In this document: positions 41,362 to 50,914 of the stretch, piece by piece | Position numbering within the stretch: the first letter of the stretch is position 1 | How the letters are laid out: each line of letters starts with the position of its first letter | Program-made: the position numbers and the translations under genes | The notes under the pieces: generated by a model | What the model was told of the DNA's origin: nothing | The model's database searches: none | The model's input: the letters and a program-made list of their open reading frames with translations, nothing else | DNA from: Bremerella sp. TYQ1 | Lineage (GTDB): Bacteria > Planctomycetota > Planctomycetia > Pirellulales > Pirellulaceae | Reading direction: 5' to 3' | Assembly: GCF_020150455.1 (NCBI RefSeq) | Contig: NZ_CP083740.1 | Span: forward strand, 5,208,001 to 5,272,000 | DNA length: 64,000 bases

Positions 41362-42525
41362 ATGGCCAAGAAGAAAGCCCCCAAGAAGAAGGCGGCACCC
41401 AAGACGGAAACCAAGGGGAAGGTTGATCTTAGCAAAAAAGATGTCTACACCATGAAGCAGTTGGTCGGTTTGGCCGACAGCGTGGTGGCGGCAGCTGGTC
41501 GTGTCCGTGATCCGAAGATGGACATTCCGACACGAAGCCTCTCGAACGTGCGATACAACAAATCGCAGCGTATCATCGAGATGGGAAAGAACACGACCGG
41601 TCGGCAGTTGTTCAACTTGAACCAGGCCAAAAGCTATATGCAGACCATGCTGGTTGGCAGCGGCTGCAAGAGGCTGATCGAAGAAGGCAAGTCGACCAGC
41701 ATTCGAGGTCTCTATTACCTGCTCAAGCATACCATCGCTGGGACGAAGGAAGAGACATTTGCTGATCAGGCCGAAAGCGATCCGATTATCGAAGACGTCG
41801 AGGTCTTGCTGAACGTCCTTCGCGAGGAGTTGCACTTGTACGCCCAAAAGAAAGGGGACATGGTCGGCAACATTGTCCTACGTGACAAAGGGGACGAGAT
41901 CGACTGTTCGCGGATGGGGAGCGGCGGCTACGGGATTCCATCGATCGTCGAGCCGGAAACGATCGAGTTTGTAAAGTGCGAAGCCGATTTTGTCCTGCAT
42001 GTCGAAAAAGGTACGGTCTGGCAGCGTTTCAACGAAGACAAGTTCTGGAGAACGCACAACTGTATCTTGACGCACGGCGGCGGTCAGCCATCTCGTGGTG
42101 TTCGCCGGCTTCTGTCTCGTTTGAATAACGAATTGAACCTGCCGATTTACTGCGTGCTCGATAATGATCCCTGGGGGTATTACATCTACAGCGTGATCAA
42201 GCAAGGGTCGATCAATCTGGCTTACGAGTCAAAACGGATGGCTGTTCCGGATGCCAAGTTCATCGGGCTGCGGTCGATCGACTATGAACGCTGCAATCTT
42301 TCGCCAAGTGTTCAGATCGCGTTGAACGATTCTGATCGCAAGCGAGCCAAACAAATTGCCAGCTATCCCTGGTTCGAGCATAAAAAGACTTGGCAAAAGG
42401 AAATCCAGAAGATGCTCGAAAACGGCTTTAAGTTGGAAGTGGAAGCGTTGATTAGCCAAGGGGTGAGTTACGTTACTGAAGAGTACGTTCCGGCTCGCCT
42501 GGCAGAACGCTCTTGGCTTGACTAA
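41362..42525 (+). CDS. DNA topoisomerase VI subunit A (Spo11-like)
   Basis: This 387-residue protein is the DNA-cleaving subunit of type IIB topoisomerase. A Lys-rich tail (1-25) is followed by the winged-helix catalytic domain with S-I-R-G-L-Y-Y-L-L (Tyr near 119-120 as the nucleophile). The Toprim domain reads V-L-H-V-E-K-G-T-V near residue 213, C-I-L-T-H-G-G-G-Q-P near 235, and V-L-D-N-D-P-W-G-Y near 266, with the D-x-D metal ligands. TopoVI needs the ATPase subunit B, usually encoded next to A; no B gene is in this window. It is separated from the ABC cluster by 117 bases and precedes an unrelated thioesterase. Confidence 0.92.
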   Translation: MAKKKAPKKKAAPKTETKGKVDLSKKDVYTMKQLVGLADSVVAAAGRVRDPKMDIPTRSLSNVRYNKSQRIIEMGKNTTGRQLFNLNQAKSYMQTMLVGSGCKRLIEEGKSTSIRGLYYLLKHTIAGTKEETFADQAESDPIIEDVEVLLNVLREELHLYAQKKGDMVGNIVLRDKGDEIDCSRMGSGGYGIPSIVEPETIEFVKCEADFVLHVEKGTVWQRFNEDKFWRTHNCILTHGGGQPSRGVRRLLSRLNNELNLPIYCVLDNDPWGYYIYSVIKQGSINLAYESKRMAVPDAKFIGLRSIDYERCNLSPSVQIALNDSDRKRAKQIASYPWFEHKKTWQKEIQKMLENGFKLEVEALISQGVSYVTEEYVPARLAERSWLD

Positions 42526-42573
42526 TTGATTTCCGGCTCCGACGAAGTCCATCAACAGAAACAATGAGTACGC

Positions 42574-43026
42574 ATGATTGATCGAAATGACTTACCTGCT
42601 GAACTCGCAGACTTTCCGGCCGTTGCCAAAGTACCAGTTCAATGGGGAGACATGGACTCGTTTCAGCATGTGAACAACATTGTTTACTTGCGTTGGTTTG
42701 AGACCTCTCGAGTTCGTTACTTGGAAGTGTCCGGTCTCAATCCCATCATGGAAGCGACCGACTGTGGGCCAATTTTGGCTTCGGTCCACTGCAATTATCG
42801 CAAGCAACTGCGCTATCCCGACGAAGTGTTGATTGGTGCACGGATGGTGAAGTTGGGCGGCACCAGTATGAAAGTCGAGCATGTCGTCTACAGCGTCAAA
42901 CAGCAGCACATCGTGGCTGATGGCGAGTCAGGCGTCGTTTATTTCGATTACGCCAACCAGCGGCCAATTGTTATTCCCGATGAAGTTCGCCAGCTGATAA
43001 CTAAGACAGAAGGCCGCGAACTTTAG
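42574..43026 (+). CDS. Acyl-CoA thioesterase (4HBT/hotdog)
   Basis: This 150-residue single-hotdog protein of the 4-hydroxybenzoyl-CoA thioesterase type has V-Q-W-G-D-M-D-S-F-Q-H-V-N-N (about 22-35), with the family's Asp and H-V-N-N. R-W-F-E-T-S-R-V-R-Y-L follows. It hydrolyses acyl-CoA thioesters; the chain specificity is unknown. ATG 42574 is 48 bases after the topoisomerase gene. It is tail-to-tail with the secretin-like gene, with 12 bases between stops. Confidence 0.88.
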   Translation: MIDRNDLPAELADFPAVAKVPVQWGDMDSFQHVNNIVYLRWFETSRVRYLEVSGLNPIMEATDCGPILASVHCNYRKQLRYPDEVLIGARMVKLGGTSMKVEHVVYSVKQQHIVADGESGVVYFDYANQRPIVIPDEVRQLITKTEGREL

Positions 43027-43038
43027 TCGCCTTCAGGC

Positions 43039-46000
43039 TTAATCATCGTTGTTGCGGCCACGTCGGCGTTCACGAGCTTGCTGCCAATTTTGGGGGCCAC
43101 CGTTGCCTTGGAGATTGGGTTGAACGTTGCCGTTCGGCTGGCCATTGGGATTGGGCTGCTGTTGTTGCTGCTGAAGCTGTTGCGGGTCTTGCTTTTCTAA
43201 AAGGCGATTGAGCAGTTCCCGCATTTTGTCGCCGCCAATCCCCGTCTTAAGATTCACGATTCGAACCGTCGAAACTGGCTTGGCGGCTTCGTCGATTCGT
43301 TTGACCATGTCCATGACGAGCTTCATCAAGCTTTCGCCTTCGGTCGAAATCAGCAGCGTGTTTGAGATGTCGTCTACGCCAATGGAAAGCTTGCCGTTGA
43401 AAGCCGAGCCACTGCGAGGCAGCAAGCTTGCCGCTGATCGGTCATCGCGATCACGATCTCCATTTTGCTGCTGAGGTGCTTGAAGCGATTTGTCATTGGA
43501 AGACAGCAGATCTCGAAAGACTTCTTTGACCGATTCCGCAATTGCGGAGGCTCGAGAGTAACGCACCGCATAAGTTGCGTTGAGACGTTTCGCTTCTTCA
43601 ACGACAGGCTCCGGCTTGTCGTAAAGCTTGATCAATTCGCGGATGGTTGCCAGTTGCTCGGTGCTCGCGTTTTGGACCAGGATCGTATTCGTGTCCGCAT
43701 CGGAGAGAAACTTGATCGGGGCCCGCTGGGAAAGCCGCCGTGAGTCGTCTTTGTTGTCGTCACGGTCCATGCTCCAGAACCAAGGGACAGAGCTCTCCTC
43801 TTCTTCCTCTTCCTCGAAGAAGTCTTCCAGGTTCCACCGAACATAGAGTGCGGGAGCATGCTTCAGTTCGAAAACCTCGTATTCTTTGGGCGGTGGAGTG
43901 ATTTCGGCGAGTACATCTTCCAGCAAGTCGAGTGCGGCGGGGTTGTCGGAGGCAATTGTCACCCGACCGTTTTCGTCGACTTGAATTACTACAGGCTTGT
44001 CCGATGTGGCCCCGTCAGAGTCTTTTGCGGGGGATTCGTCTGGGAAATAACGCTGCATCAACTCTTCCTGAGAAAGGCCCTCCAGCTTTTCGCTTGGGGC
44101 ATCGGATGTTTCTTCGGTGACTTCCTCAGCTTCATTCTGCATGACCGCGGCCAAGTGTACCGGGACATGAATTTTGGGACGATGCGATACCGAGCTGTCT
44201 TTTTCAGGCTCTGTCGTTTTCGTTTTCTCTGAAGGCTTTTTCTCAGTAGGCTTGGCTTCTGAGGTGTTCTTTTCCTTCGGCTTGGCTGTTTCGACTTTGA
44301 GTGGGGCGGAAGAAATTTGGGGCCAGACCTCTTTGAGCTTTTTCAGCATCTCTTCGGCCGACTCGCTGGAACCAAAATCGAGTGAGCGTAGTTTGCTTCT
44401 TTCTGCCAAACCACCGGCAGGGATTTCGCCGAGTTGAACCAATAAGTTCTCGACCGATTCCAGCTCGATTTCATTCGCCCAGAGCAGAAGCCGATTGTTT
44501 ACTACGTCGGCATCGACACGGAATTTATCCTTACTCTTTTCTTCTTCCTGTTGACGCCCGTAGCCATAAAACGAGTAGTAGCCGCCGCGACGAGAGTTAT
44601 TGTCGTCTTCCTCTTCTTCGCTACCCATCATGAATTGAATCGAGCCTGCGACGTAATCGGCTTGAAGTCGCCGCAGACGAATGACTTTAAACTGCCGTCC
44701 GGTGCCGTCGAGCTTGCTGATTAAAGATTCGATGGTGATCTGATCTGCGGGAGTCGCGTAGGCAATCAACGCTTTGTTTTTGTCATCGGTCACTAACTGC
44801 GTCGACGGATCGAGATTGCCTGCTTGAAGCAGCATCGCTTGAAGGGCTTTCGGATCGAGCTGAGCCAGGCGATAAACTTTCACTCGCTGGAAATTAGCCC
44901 CGACAGTCGCCCCTGGTTGCGGAGGCACATCAAACATCTTCACCGCTTCCGCAATCACGACCAACTTATCAGGCGGAGCGTTCGCGATGATGCTGTTTTG
45001 CCGCGAATTAATGACCAGGTGGATTTCATCGTTTCCACTGGGACGGCGGCGCGATTTGTTGCCGGAGTTTTGCTGTTGCTGCATTTGCTGCATCATCTGC
45101 TGCTGCATTTGTTGCACCTGCTGCATCATTTGCGGGTTCATCATGCCACCGCCGCCACCGCCTGATTTACTGATACCTAGCAGCGATTGAAGCTGGGTCA
45201 TCACATCTTCGGCTCGTGTATAGCGAAGGTAGAACTCGTGAACTTTCGACGAACGGACTTCGGACGATTGTTCCTCCTGTAGGACATGCTGAATCTCACG
45301 AAGATTGGAAACTACGTCGAGCACTTCAAGGCGATTCGAGGTTGCCAACGCCGACATCGCCCCGTGCTTGCTCAACATCGGTTTCAGCTCTTCAACAGCA
45401 TCTTCGGCAAGCAGCCAGCTCAGCGGAAAAGAGACTTTTACGAACTCGTGCGTATCGCGATATCGTAGATCTTCCGGGTGAACTCGGGGAACGCGGGCCG
45501 GGTTCAAGCCTTCCAGCTTGGCGACAACAAGCCCTTCTTGCTGCTTCAAAATGGTGTACCCGCGCGTCATGAGGCGTTCGTTGATCAGGTCACGAACTTC
45601 ATCAACTGAATAGGCACGCTGCGTTGTGAGATTGAGATAGTCGCCTGGCAGCTCTTGCCAATCCAAGCTGGCGTTGGAAATATCGGCCAACCAATCGAGC
45701 ACATCAGGCCAGGCTTGGCCGCGGAAGTTGAACCGCACCATTCCTTTTTCGTCTGGGCGTACTTTCAGTTCTTCTGGATCGGCAGGCTCGGCCGGATCAT
45801 CTTTGCGTTGAATGGGGCCTTTGTTCTCGCCCATCGGATTGTCCGTCGGCTTCGCGTCCCCTTTTTTCTCGTCGGGGTTTTCGCCTTCGGGCATCGGATT
45901 GGGTTTACCTTCAGCCGGTTTGGCGCCTTCCGAGTTGGGCCTTGGTCCGGGACCACGAACCCTGCCTGAAGGGCCTGAATGCATTTCGACTGGCACAGCC

Positions 46001-46116
46001 TCGCGGCTGATAGACGCTCCTTCTTGCGCGGAAGCAAGTTCCGATTGGACTGCGGTAAGCGTTAGAGCAGTAATGAAGCCTACACAAGCAATCGCGTAGG
46101 TATTTCGGAACGGCAT
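43039..46116 (-). CDS. Secreted protein of secretin-N (NolW-like) repeats without barrel
   Basis: This 1025-residue protein has a signal peptide (about 1-30, I-A-C-V-G-F-I-T-A-L-T-L) and a Pro/Lys-rich acidic spacer. A secretin/STN-like segment follows (W-P-D-V-L-D-W-L-A-D-I-S), and then about five N1-type repeats of the form F-Y-L-R-Y-T-R-A-E-D-V...N-S-I-I-A-N-A. These are typical of GspD/PilQ. The C-terminal beta-barrel that makes the pore is absent; the protein ends in a Gln/Asn/Pro-rich tail. A Met/Gln-rich tract lies near 330-350 and a Ser/Lys/Glu linker in the middle. ATG 46116 is chosen because the signal peptide starts there; an upstream in-frame ATG at 46269 would bury it. Confidence 0.85.
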   Translation of the reverse strand: MPFRNTYAIACVGFITALTLTAVQSELASAQEGASISREAVPVEMHSGPSGRVRGPGPRPNSEGAKPAEGKPNPMPEGENPDEKKGDAKPTDNPMGENKGPIQRKDDPAEPADPEELKVRPDEKGMVRFNFRGQAWPDVLDWLADISNASLDWQELPGDYLNLTTQRAYSVDEVRDLINERLMTRGYTILKQQEGLVVAKLEGLNPARVPRVHPEDLRYRDTHEFVKVSFPLSWLLAEDAVEELKPMLSKHGAMSALATSNRLEVLDVVSNLREIQHVLQEEQSSEVRSSKVHEFYLRYTRAEDVMTQLQSLLGISKSGGGGGGMMNPQMMQQVQQMQQQMMQQMQQQQNSGNKSRRRPSGNDEIHLVINSRQNSIIANAPPDKLVVIAEAVKMFDVPPQPGATVGANFQRVKVYRLAQLDPKALQAMLLQAGNLDPSTQLVTDDKNKALIAYATPADQITIESLISKLDGTGRQFKVIRLRRLQADYVAGSIQFMMGSEEEEDDNNSRRGGYYSFYGYGRQQEEEKSKDKFRVDADVVNNRLLLWANEIELESVENLLVQLGEIPAGGLAERSKLRSLDFGSSESAEEMLKKLKEVWPQISSAPLKVETAKPKEKNTSEAKPTEKKPSEKTKTTEPEKDSSVSHRPKIHVPVHLAAVMQNEAEEVTEETSDAPSEKLEGLSQEELMQRYFPDESPAKDSDGATSDKPVVIQVDENGRVTIASDNPAALDLLEDVLAEITPPPKEYEVFELKHAPALYVRWNLEDFFEEEEEEESSVPWFWSMDRDDNKDDSRRLSQRAPIKFLSDADTNTILVQNASTEQLATIRELIKLYDKPEPVVEEAKRLNATYAVRYSRASAIAESVKEVFRDLLSSNDKSLQAPQQQNGDRDRDDRSAASLLPRSGSAFNGKLSIGVDDISNTLLISTEGESLMKLVMDMVKRIDEAAKPVSTVRIVNLKTGIGGDKMRELLNRLLEKQDPQQLQQQQQQPNPNGQPNGNVQPNLQGNGGPQNWQQARERRRGRNNDD

Positions 46117-46586
46117 GGGGCTTCCGATATGGAAGGAGTTTGGATAAGACCTTGGCACTATGAGGATGTGCTCGCCATTATCTTTCAACCGTGCAATGTG
46201 ATCAACAAATTGCCAGTTATTTCCCCTAAAATGCGGGAGGTTAATATGCCTCTTAGGGATCTGGCACAATCTAAGACGAAGCTCGACCTATTTTGGTTTC
46301 TTGCCGCCGCGATATCTTGTGCGGCAATCGCAAGAACTTAAGGTAAGGGCTGCCAAAACGTAGTTGCTGCTTTAAATGGTCTGCATTGCTTGCGCAAGCA
46401 TGTCACAAAACGTCGCAAGTTTTGCCATGGTTTCGCGGAACTTTCGTCGGTAAAAGGTCATCTACCATTTCAGCAACACGATGGCTCGCTAGACTGAGAT
46501 CGGGCGACATGGCATAAGTTGCTATTGCAAAAGACTTTAGGTGATTTCACTGGCTTCCACATTTGCCAGCATTTCGGCACGGTATC
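46117..46586. other. Divergent intergenic region
   Basis: These 470 bases separate the leftward secretin-like gene from the rightward anti-sigma-like gene. They contain the 14-bp perfect palindrome at 46387-46400 but no convincing gene. Confidence 0.5.
46387..46400. promoter_or_regulatory. Perfect 14-bp palindrome, possible operator
   Basis: TGCTTGCGCAAGCA is a perfect dyad between two divergent genes, about 185 bases before the anti-sigma-like start. It could be a binding site for a dimeric regulator; that is inference. Confidence 0.35.
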
Positions 46587-48035
46587 ATGAGTTTGCAGCT
46601 AAATGACGAACTTCTTTCGGCTTTCCTAGATGGGGAAGTTTCGGACGAGGAACGTTTGCAAATTGAAACCGCGCTCAAAAATTCACCAGAATGGCGTACT
46701 CGGTACCACCAATTGGTAGAGACGGTGAACGCCGTTAGGACCATTCCTGAGTCGCCGTTGCCTCGCGATTTCTCGCAGGACATTCTCGCTCAGATCGCCG
46801 CACGGCAGCAAGTCGATGGCCAGTCAGGCCGTCCAGCTCCGGTGGTTGTCGCGGAAAGATCAACCTCTTCGGTCAGCCAACGACGTCGCAGTTCGTCATC
46901 GTCCAGCAATTCAATCTGGATTACGGTTGCGGCTTGTTTGCTAGTGGCTGTCGGGCTTGGTATTGCGATGCAGTCTGGCATCTTTGGGACTTCCCAAGAT
47001 CCGAAGCTCGCTCAGCAAGATCCCCAAGTTACGCCAGGTACACTGCCGGATGATCGTGCTGTCGCATCGACCGATCCTGTCGGCGACCCTGTGAAGCCTG
47101 ACGAAGAAGTCAATGACGGTAATCGTTCGCCATTCCCAAGTGTGGAAGAATTGGCCGGACAGCAAAACAATGCTCCAATCATGGATGTTCCAACCGACGA
47201 TCCATCGATGGAACGAAGTCCGATTGGTATTCGAGTCAACGTTCGCACGAAGCCAGGCGAGATGAAAAAGCCTGATGTTGGCATGGCTCGCCCTGCCGCA
47301 TTGGCACGTTCGGTATTCAATTTGGATCCTCAGGAAGATCCTGAACTCGATCGTATCGATCTGATTAATTTCCAACGAGACGACGTCTTGGAAGAGATCA
47401 CCTCTTGGGTCGATCTGAACGACGATGGTCAGGTTTCGGACATGGAAGCTCAGCAAGCCTGGATGCGATTCATGCAGACCGAAGGCTCTGTGCCAGCGTT
47501 CAGTGAAGAAGCGCTGTTCGTTATCGATCAAGACATGAATCAAAAGATCTCAACGGCTGAATTCCATTTGGCGGTTGCCTCGTCGCGTTGGCATACCAGC
47601 GAAAGCATGCGGAAAGTTTGGTACCGTTTGGATGCCAATGCCGATGGTGTCTGGTCGCAAGACGACTTCGCAATGAATGCTCGTTTCGCACCCAAGGGCA
47701 TGCCATCGCTCGCTCAGCAGCTTGCCCAATGGCACGCTCTTGTCGATCGTTCGCGCGACGGAAAAGTGACGCGACTGGAGTTGGCGTTGTCGTCGGAGCA
47801 GATTCAGTTGCTACTGAAAAACTGGGAACAGAAAATTCTTAACCCTAAGACGTACGATCAAACCACCGCGCTGATGAGTCAGTTCGACCGCGATGGAAAC
47901 GGGCAGCTAGCAGGTCGCGAATTGATGCGTCTGAAAGAAAAGCATCAAGCTCTTGCACCTCAGCTTGAAAATGCGGGACCCAATGGTCTTTCCGCATACG
48001 AACTCTATCTTGCGATCGAAACGCAGGAACTTTGA
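46587..48035 (+). CDS. Anti-sigma-factor-like membrane protein with C-terminal EF-hands
   Basis: In this 482-residue protein the first 55 residues (L-L-S-A-F-L-D-G-E-V-S-D-E-E-R) match the N-terminal domain of anti-sigma factors, but the zinc-binding H-x3-C-x2-C is absent. A membrane helix follows (about 110-130, T-V-A-A-C-L-L-V-A-V-G-L-G-I-A). The exported part carries five EF-hand loops, such as D-L-N-D-D-G-Q-V-S-D, D-Q-D-M-N-Q-K-I-S, D-A-N-A-D-G-V-W-S and D-R-D-G-N-G-Q-L-A. The layout suggests a calcium- or envelope-sensing regulator holding a sigma factor at the membrane. Its partner is not obvious: the sigma gene 248 bases downstream is primary-like, not ECF. ATG 46587 is preferred over 46563. 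Confidence 0.85.
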   Translation: MSLQLNDELLSAFLDGEVSDEERLQIETALKNSPEWRTRYHQLVETVNAVRTIPESPLPRDFSQDILAQIAARQQVDGQSGRPAPVVVAERSTSSVSQRRRSSSSSSNSIWITVAACLLVAVGLGIAMQSGIFGTSQDPKLAQQDPQVTPGTLPDDRAVASTDPVGDPVKPDEEVNDGNRSPFPSVEELAGQQNNAPIMDVPTDDPSMERSPIGIRVNVRTKPGEMKKPDVGMARPAALARSVFNLDPQEDPELDRIDLINFQRDDVLEEITSWVDLNDDGQVSDMEAQQAWMRFMQTEGSVPAFSEEALFVIDQDMNQKISTAEFHLAVASSRWHTSESMRKVWYRLDANADGVWSQDDFAMNARFAPKGMPSLAQQLAQWHALVDRSRDGKVTRLELALSSEQIQLLLKNWEQKILNPKTYDQTTALMSQFDRDGNGQLAGRELMRLKEKHQALAPQLENAGPNGLSAYELYLAIETQEL

Positions 48036-48283
48036 TCAACCGTTGAACAATAACTGTTCGCCGAACTATTTGGCCTGCGGTGAACCGTACCCGACTTTCT
48101 GCGGGTGTCGGCATTCGAAGGGAAAATCGCTTTCTTCGAGGCGATTGATGCATAGAATTACGACGCCGTTCCAGTAGCCGGCCAGCATGCTGTGAATGGA
48201 GTGAAGGAGAGTCTTGTTGAAACATCGATGTTCGCGGTGTGAAAGCCGTATGTCGATTTTCAACGCACGGGGGAACGTCGTAG

Positions 48284-49795
48284 ATGAGTTATGGAGGCGA
48301 AAGCGTCGAGCAGGATTCAACCGATTGGTCGATTCTGCATGCTTCATCTCGCGCTGAAGAAAGCCGCACCGAATCAACGCCGCGAGCTACTGCCGATGCG
48401 GAAAAAAGATCAGCCCAGCTGCCATCTTGGGAGCCAGAGGCGTTGCGGTCTTATCTTGCCGAAATGGGCAAGATTCCGCGACTTACTTCACAGCAAGAGC
48501 AAACGCTAACGTGTCGGGTATCGGAGGCCCGCCAAAGTTACTTGCGCCGTCTCTACGGCTGCGGAATTGTTTCGACAGTGGTTTGCGACCTGCTTGTCGA
48601 AGTGGTTGAAGGATCGCGGCGTCTTGATCGAACGCTGGAAGTCACCATCCAGGGTGCCGGACAAAAGGCACAATTGCTGATCAAAGTCCGCGAAGCGATC
48701 GAACAACTCACCGAAACGGTTCATCGAAATCGTTACGACTTTCGTGTTGCCATGGATGTCGACGAGCAGTCTTCTCAGCGGCGTCAACGCGCCATCGAAC
48801 GTCTCATGCGGCGACGGCATGCGACAGCATGCTTTCTGGAAGGCTTTGGCCTGCGAGAAAAGTTTTTGCCGCAGTGGCATCGCGCGGTCGAAGAAAAGCT
48901 GACGCAGTTAGATTTGCCGAACTCGTCTGCAGTGAACACGCCGGACAGTATGTTTGCGATGCCCATTTCTCCGGAAGGGATAGAGCTGTTCGAGCTTTAT
49001 CAGGAAACGCCAGGTACGTTGGCGTTTCAGTGGCCGAAGATCGAAGAAGCCCACCAGGTATATTGCCAGGCGAAGCAGGAGCTTGTTGCGGCGAATCTTC
49101 GTTTGGTCGTCTCGATTGCCAAGGGCTATCGCAATCGCGGCATGAACTTTCTCGACCTCATTCAGGAGGGCAACTTGGGCTTGATGCGTGCCGTCGAGAA
49201 ATTCGATCAATCGCTGGGCTACAAGTTTGCAACGTATGCGACGTGGTGGATTCGTCAGGCAATTTTGAAGGCAATTGGTGATCAGAGCAAGTTGATTCGC
49301 GTCCCTGTGCGGATGCAGGAACGCATTCAAAATGTGCTGACCTCCAAGGCAGAGTTTCGTCTGAAAGAGAATCGAGATCCAACGATCGAAGAGACCGCTC
49401 GGCAGGCAAACGTTGCGGAGAAAGATGTCTTACATGCGGATACGCTGACGCGAGGACCGCTGTCGCTGGACGCGAAGCTGAACGACGACGATGAATTCGC
49501 GAATATGCTTCCTGCACCGATGGATGGTGCTGTTATGTCGGAAGCGGGCCATGCAATGATTCAAAAGGTGTTGGCCAAAGTCCTCGGGATACTTAACGAA
49601 CGCGAGCAAGAGATTCTTTGTCGCCGCTACGGTATCCGAGACGGGAAAACGCAAACGCTTGAAGAAGTCAGCCAGGCGTTTTCGCTCACGCGAGAACGAA
49701 TTCGGCAGATCGAGATCGCCGCCCTTCGAAAGTTGCGCAAGTCGAGTGCTTGTGCGCATCTGGAAGAATGGATCGACGATCCCGTTCCGCTGTAA
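48284..49795 (+). CDS. Sigma-70 family (primary-like) RNA polymerase sigma factor
   Basis: This 503-residue sigma factor has region 1.2 ([15 protein letters not shown], near 51-65) and a non-conserved helical insert. Region 2 follows ([17 protein letters not shown], then [15 protein letters not shown], the -10 recognition and melting helix). Region 3 follows, and region 4 has [24 protein letters not shown], the -35-binding HTH. The arrangement is that of RpoD/RpoS-type group 1-2 factors; no acidic region 1.1 is seen, so it is more likely an alternative group 2 factor. It is tail-to-tail with the HD gene. Confidence 0.93.
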   Translation: MSYGGESVEQDSTDWSILHASSRAEESRTESTPRATADAEKRSAQLPSWEPEALRSYLAEMGKIPRLTSQQEQTLTCRVSEARQSYLRRLYGCGIVSTVVCDLLVEVVEGSRRLDRTLEVTIQGAGQKAQLLIKVREAIEQLTETVHRNRYDFRVAMDVDEQSSQRRQRAIERLMRRRHATACFLEGFGLREKFLPQWHRAVEEKLTQLDLPNSSAVNTPDSMFAMPISPEGIELFELYQETPGTLAFQWPKIEEAHQVYCQAKQELVAANLRLVVSIAKGYRNRGMNFLDLIQEGNLGLMRAVEKFDQSLGYKFATYATWWIRQAILKAIGDQSKLIRVPVRMQERIQNVLTSKAEFRLKENRDPTIEETARQANVAEKDVLHADTLTRGPLSLDAKLNDDDEFANMLPAPMDGAVMSEAGHAMIQKVLAKVLGILNEREQEILCRRYGIRDGKTQTLEEVSQAFSLTRERIRQIEIAALRKLRKSSACAHLEEWIDDPVPL

Positions 49796-49801
49796 TTGTC
49801 G

Positions 49802-50914
49802 TTACCAGGCGTCGCATTCGTACGAAAGCTGACGCAGATAATCGATTGCCTCTTCCAGTTCGCTGCAGTCAACGCCGACTTGCCGACCTTCGCGATCGCA
49901 ACGGGCCAATAAGATTAGCTCGTCGTAGTCTTCCGACTCCTTAAGCCGTCGTTTCGCTCGAGCCCCGATCGTGCCATCCAAAACGAGTTGTGCTTCCATG
50001 TGATGAGCGATCAGCCAGTGGGTTCGCTCGGTAATATCGGTCCCTAATGCTTCGAGGCCTGCTTCGACATGGTCGTGCGGGTCAATCGCTTTTCCAACAT
50101 CGTGCAGCAGTGCCGCCAGCAGAAACTCTTCGTCGTATGGCAGTTGGTCTCGGGCTAAGTCGAAGACCTGTAAGCTGTGGTACAGGGCATCTCCTTCCGG
50201 GTGCCACTTAGGGTTTTGCTTCACGTTTTCCAGCGGAAGTAACATCGCTTCGTACTGCAGAAAACGATCTACTTGATTCTCGACGGCTGCGAGGCCTTCT
50301 TCGTATTGCTGCGGGTCGTAGGTGTCTTTTAGAAACTTTTCAAACTCAGGCAGCGTCATTCGCTCTTGAGGTTTGCCGGTGATCGAACTTTTCGAAACGA
50401 CCGAGGCATCCTTTGTCGCACGAACGGTTAGCTCGAAAGGATATTCCTCGCGGACATGGATATGCGTATAGACCCCAGCGGCGCCGGGCTTATTGACATG
50501 TTTGCGCTGGAAATCGAAGCGAATCCCTTCGTTTTCCAAAGCTGCGGTGACCGAAGAGATGCTATCGCTGAAAACATGCAAGTCGATGTCCGATCCGCGG
50601 CGAACATGGCCGGTCAGAACACTGCCGACAATCTTGGGGCGAAATCGATCGAGCAGGCGCATCATGCGAAGGCCCTCCAGACGCATCGCCAGCAGATGAT
50701 CAAGCCGCGTGTCCCCTTCAAACATCCGAGCCATCGACTGAACTTCGTCACGAATCTCGGAGTTCGTTGGCAGGTCGGCTTCTTTGACCCAGCCTCGTTG
50801 GACACGTCGGGCCGCTTTCATTTTGGCCTGATAATACTCCGACTCCGAACGATCATACAAAAGACGCGCAGCCTGATGGGCAATCTGGCGGCGCAGTTTC
50901 GACGGTTGTGCCAT
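49802..50914 (-). CDS. Nucleotidyltransferase-HD domain protein
   Basis: This 370-residue protein combines a helical N-terminal part, a polymerase-beta-type nucleotidyltransferase fold (V-G-S-V-L-T-G-H-V-R-R-G-S-D-I-D-L near 97-113, with the D-x-D metal site) and an HD phosphohydrolase domain. The HD domain shows A-L-Y-H-S-L near 240, L-L-H-D-V-G-K near 265, and H-H-M-E-A near 300. The order is like tRNA-nucleotidyltransferase or GlnD-type enzymes, but it is shorter and not either by motif. Signalling by nucleotide addition and removal, or RNA/nucleotide metabolism, are possible. ATG 50914 is read leftward. Confidence 0.85.
   Translation of the reverse strand: MAQPSKLRRQIAHQAARLLYDRSESEYYQAKMKAARRVQRGWVKEADLPTNSEIRDEVQSMARMFEGDTRLDHLLAMRLEGLRMMRLLDRFRPKIVGSVLTGHVRRGSDIDLHVFSDSISSVTAALENEGIRFDFQRKHVNKPGAAGVYTHIHVREEYPFELTVRATKDASVVSKSSITGKPQERMTLPEFEKFLKDTYDPQQYEEGLAAVENQVDRFLQYEAMLLPLENVKQNPKWHPEGDALYHSLQVFDLARDQLPYDEEFLLAALLHDVGKAIDPHDHVEAGLEALGTDITERTHWLIAHHMEAQLVLDGTIGARAKRRLKESEDYDELILLARCDREGRQVGVDCSELEEAIDYLRQLSYECDAW

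Noticed and set aside
46129..46341. Short plus-strand frame upstream of the secretin-like gene
   Set aside because: It is antisense to the 5' leader of the secretin-like gene, with no homology or ribosome-binding site.
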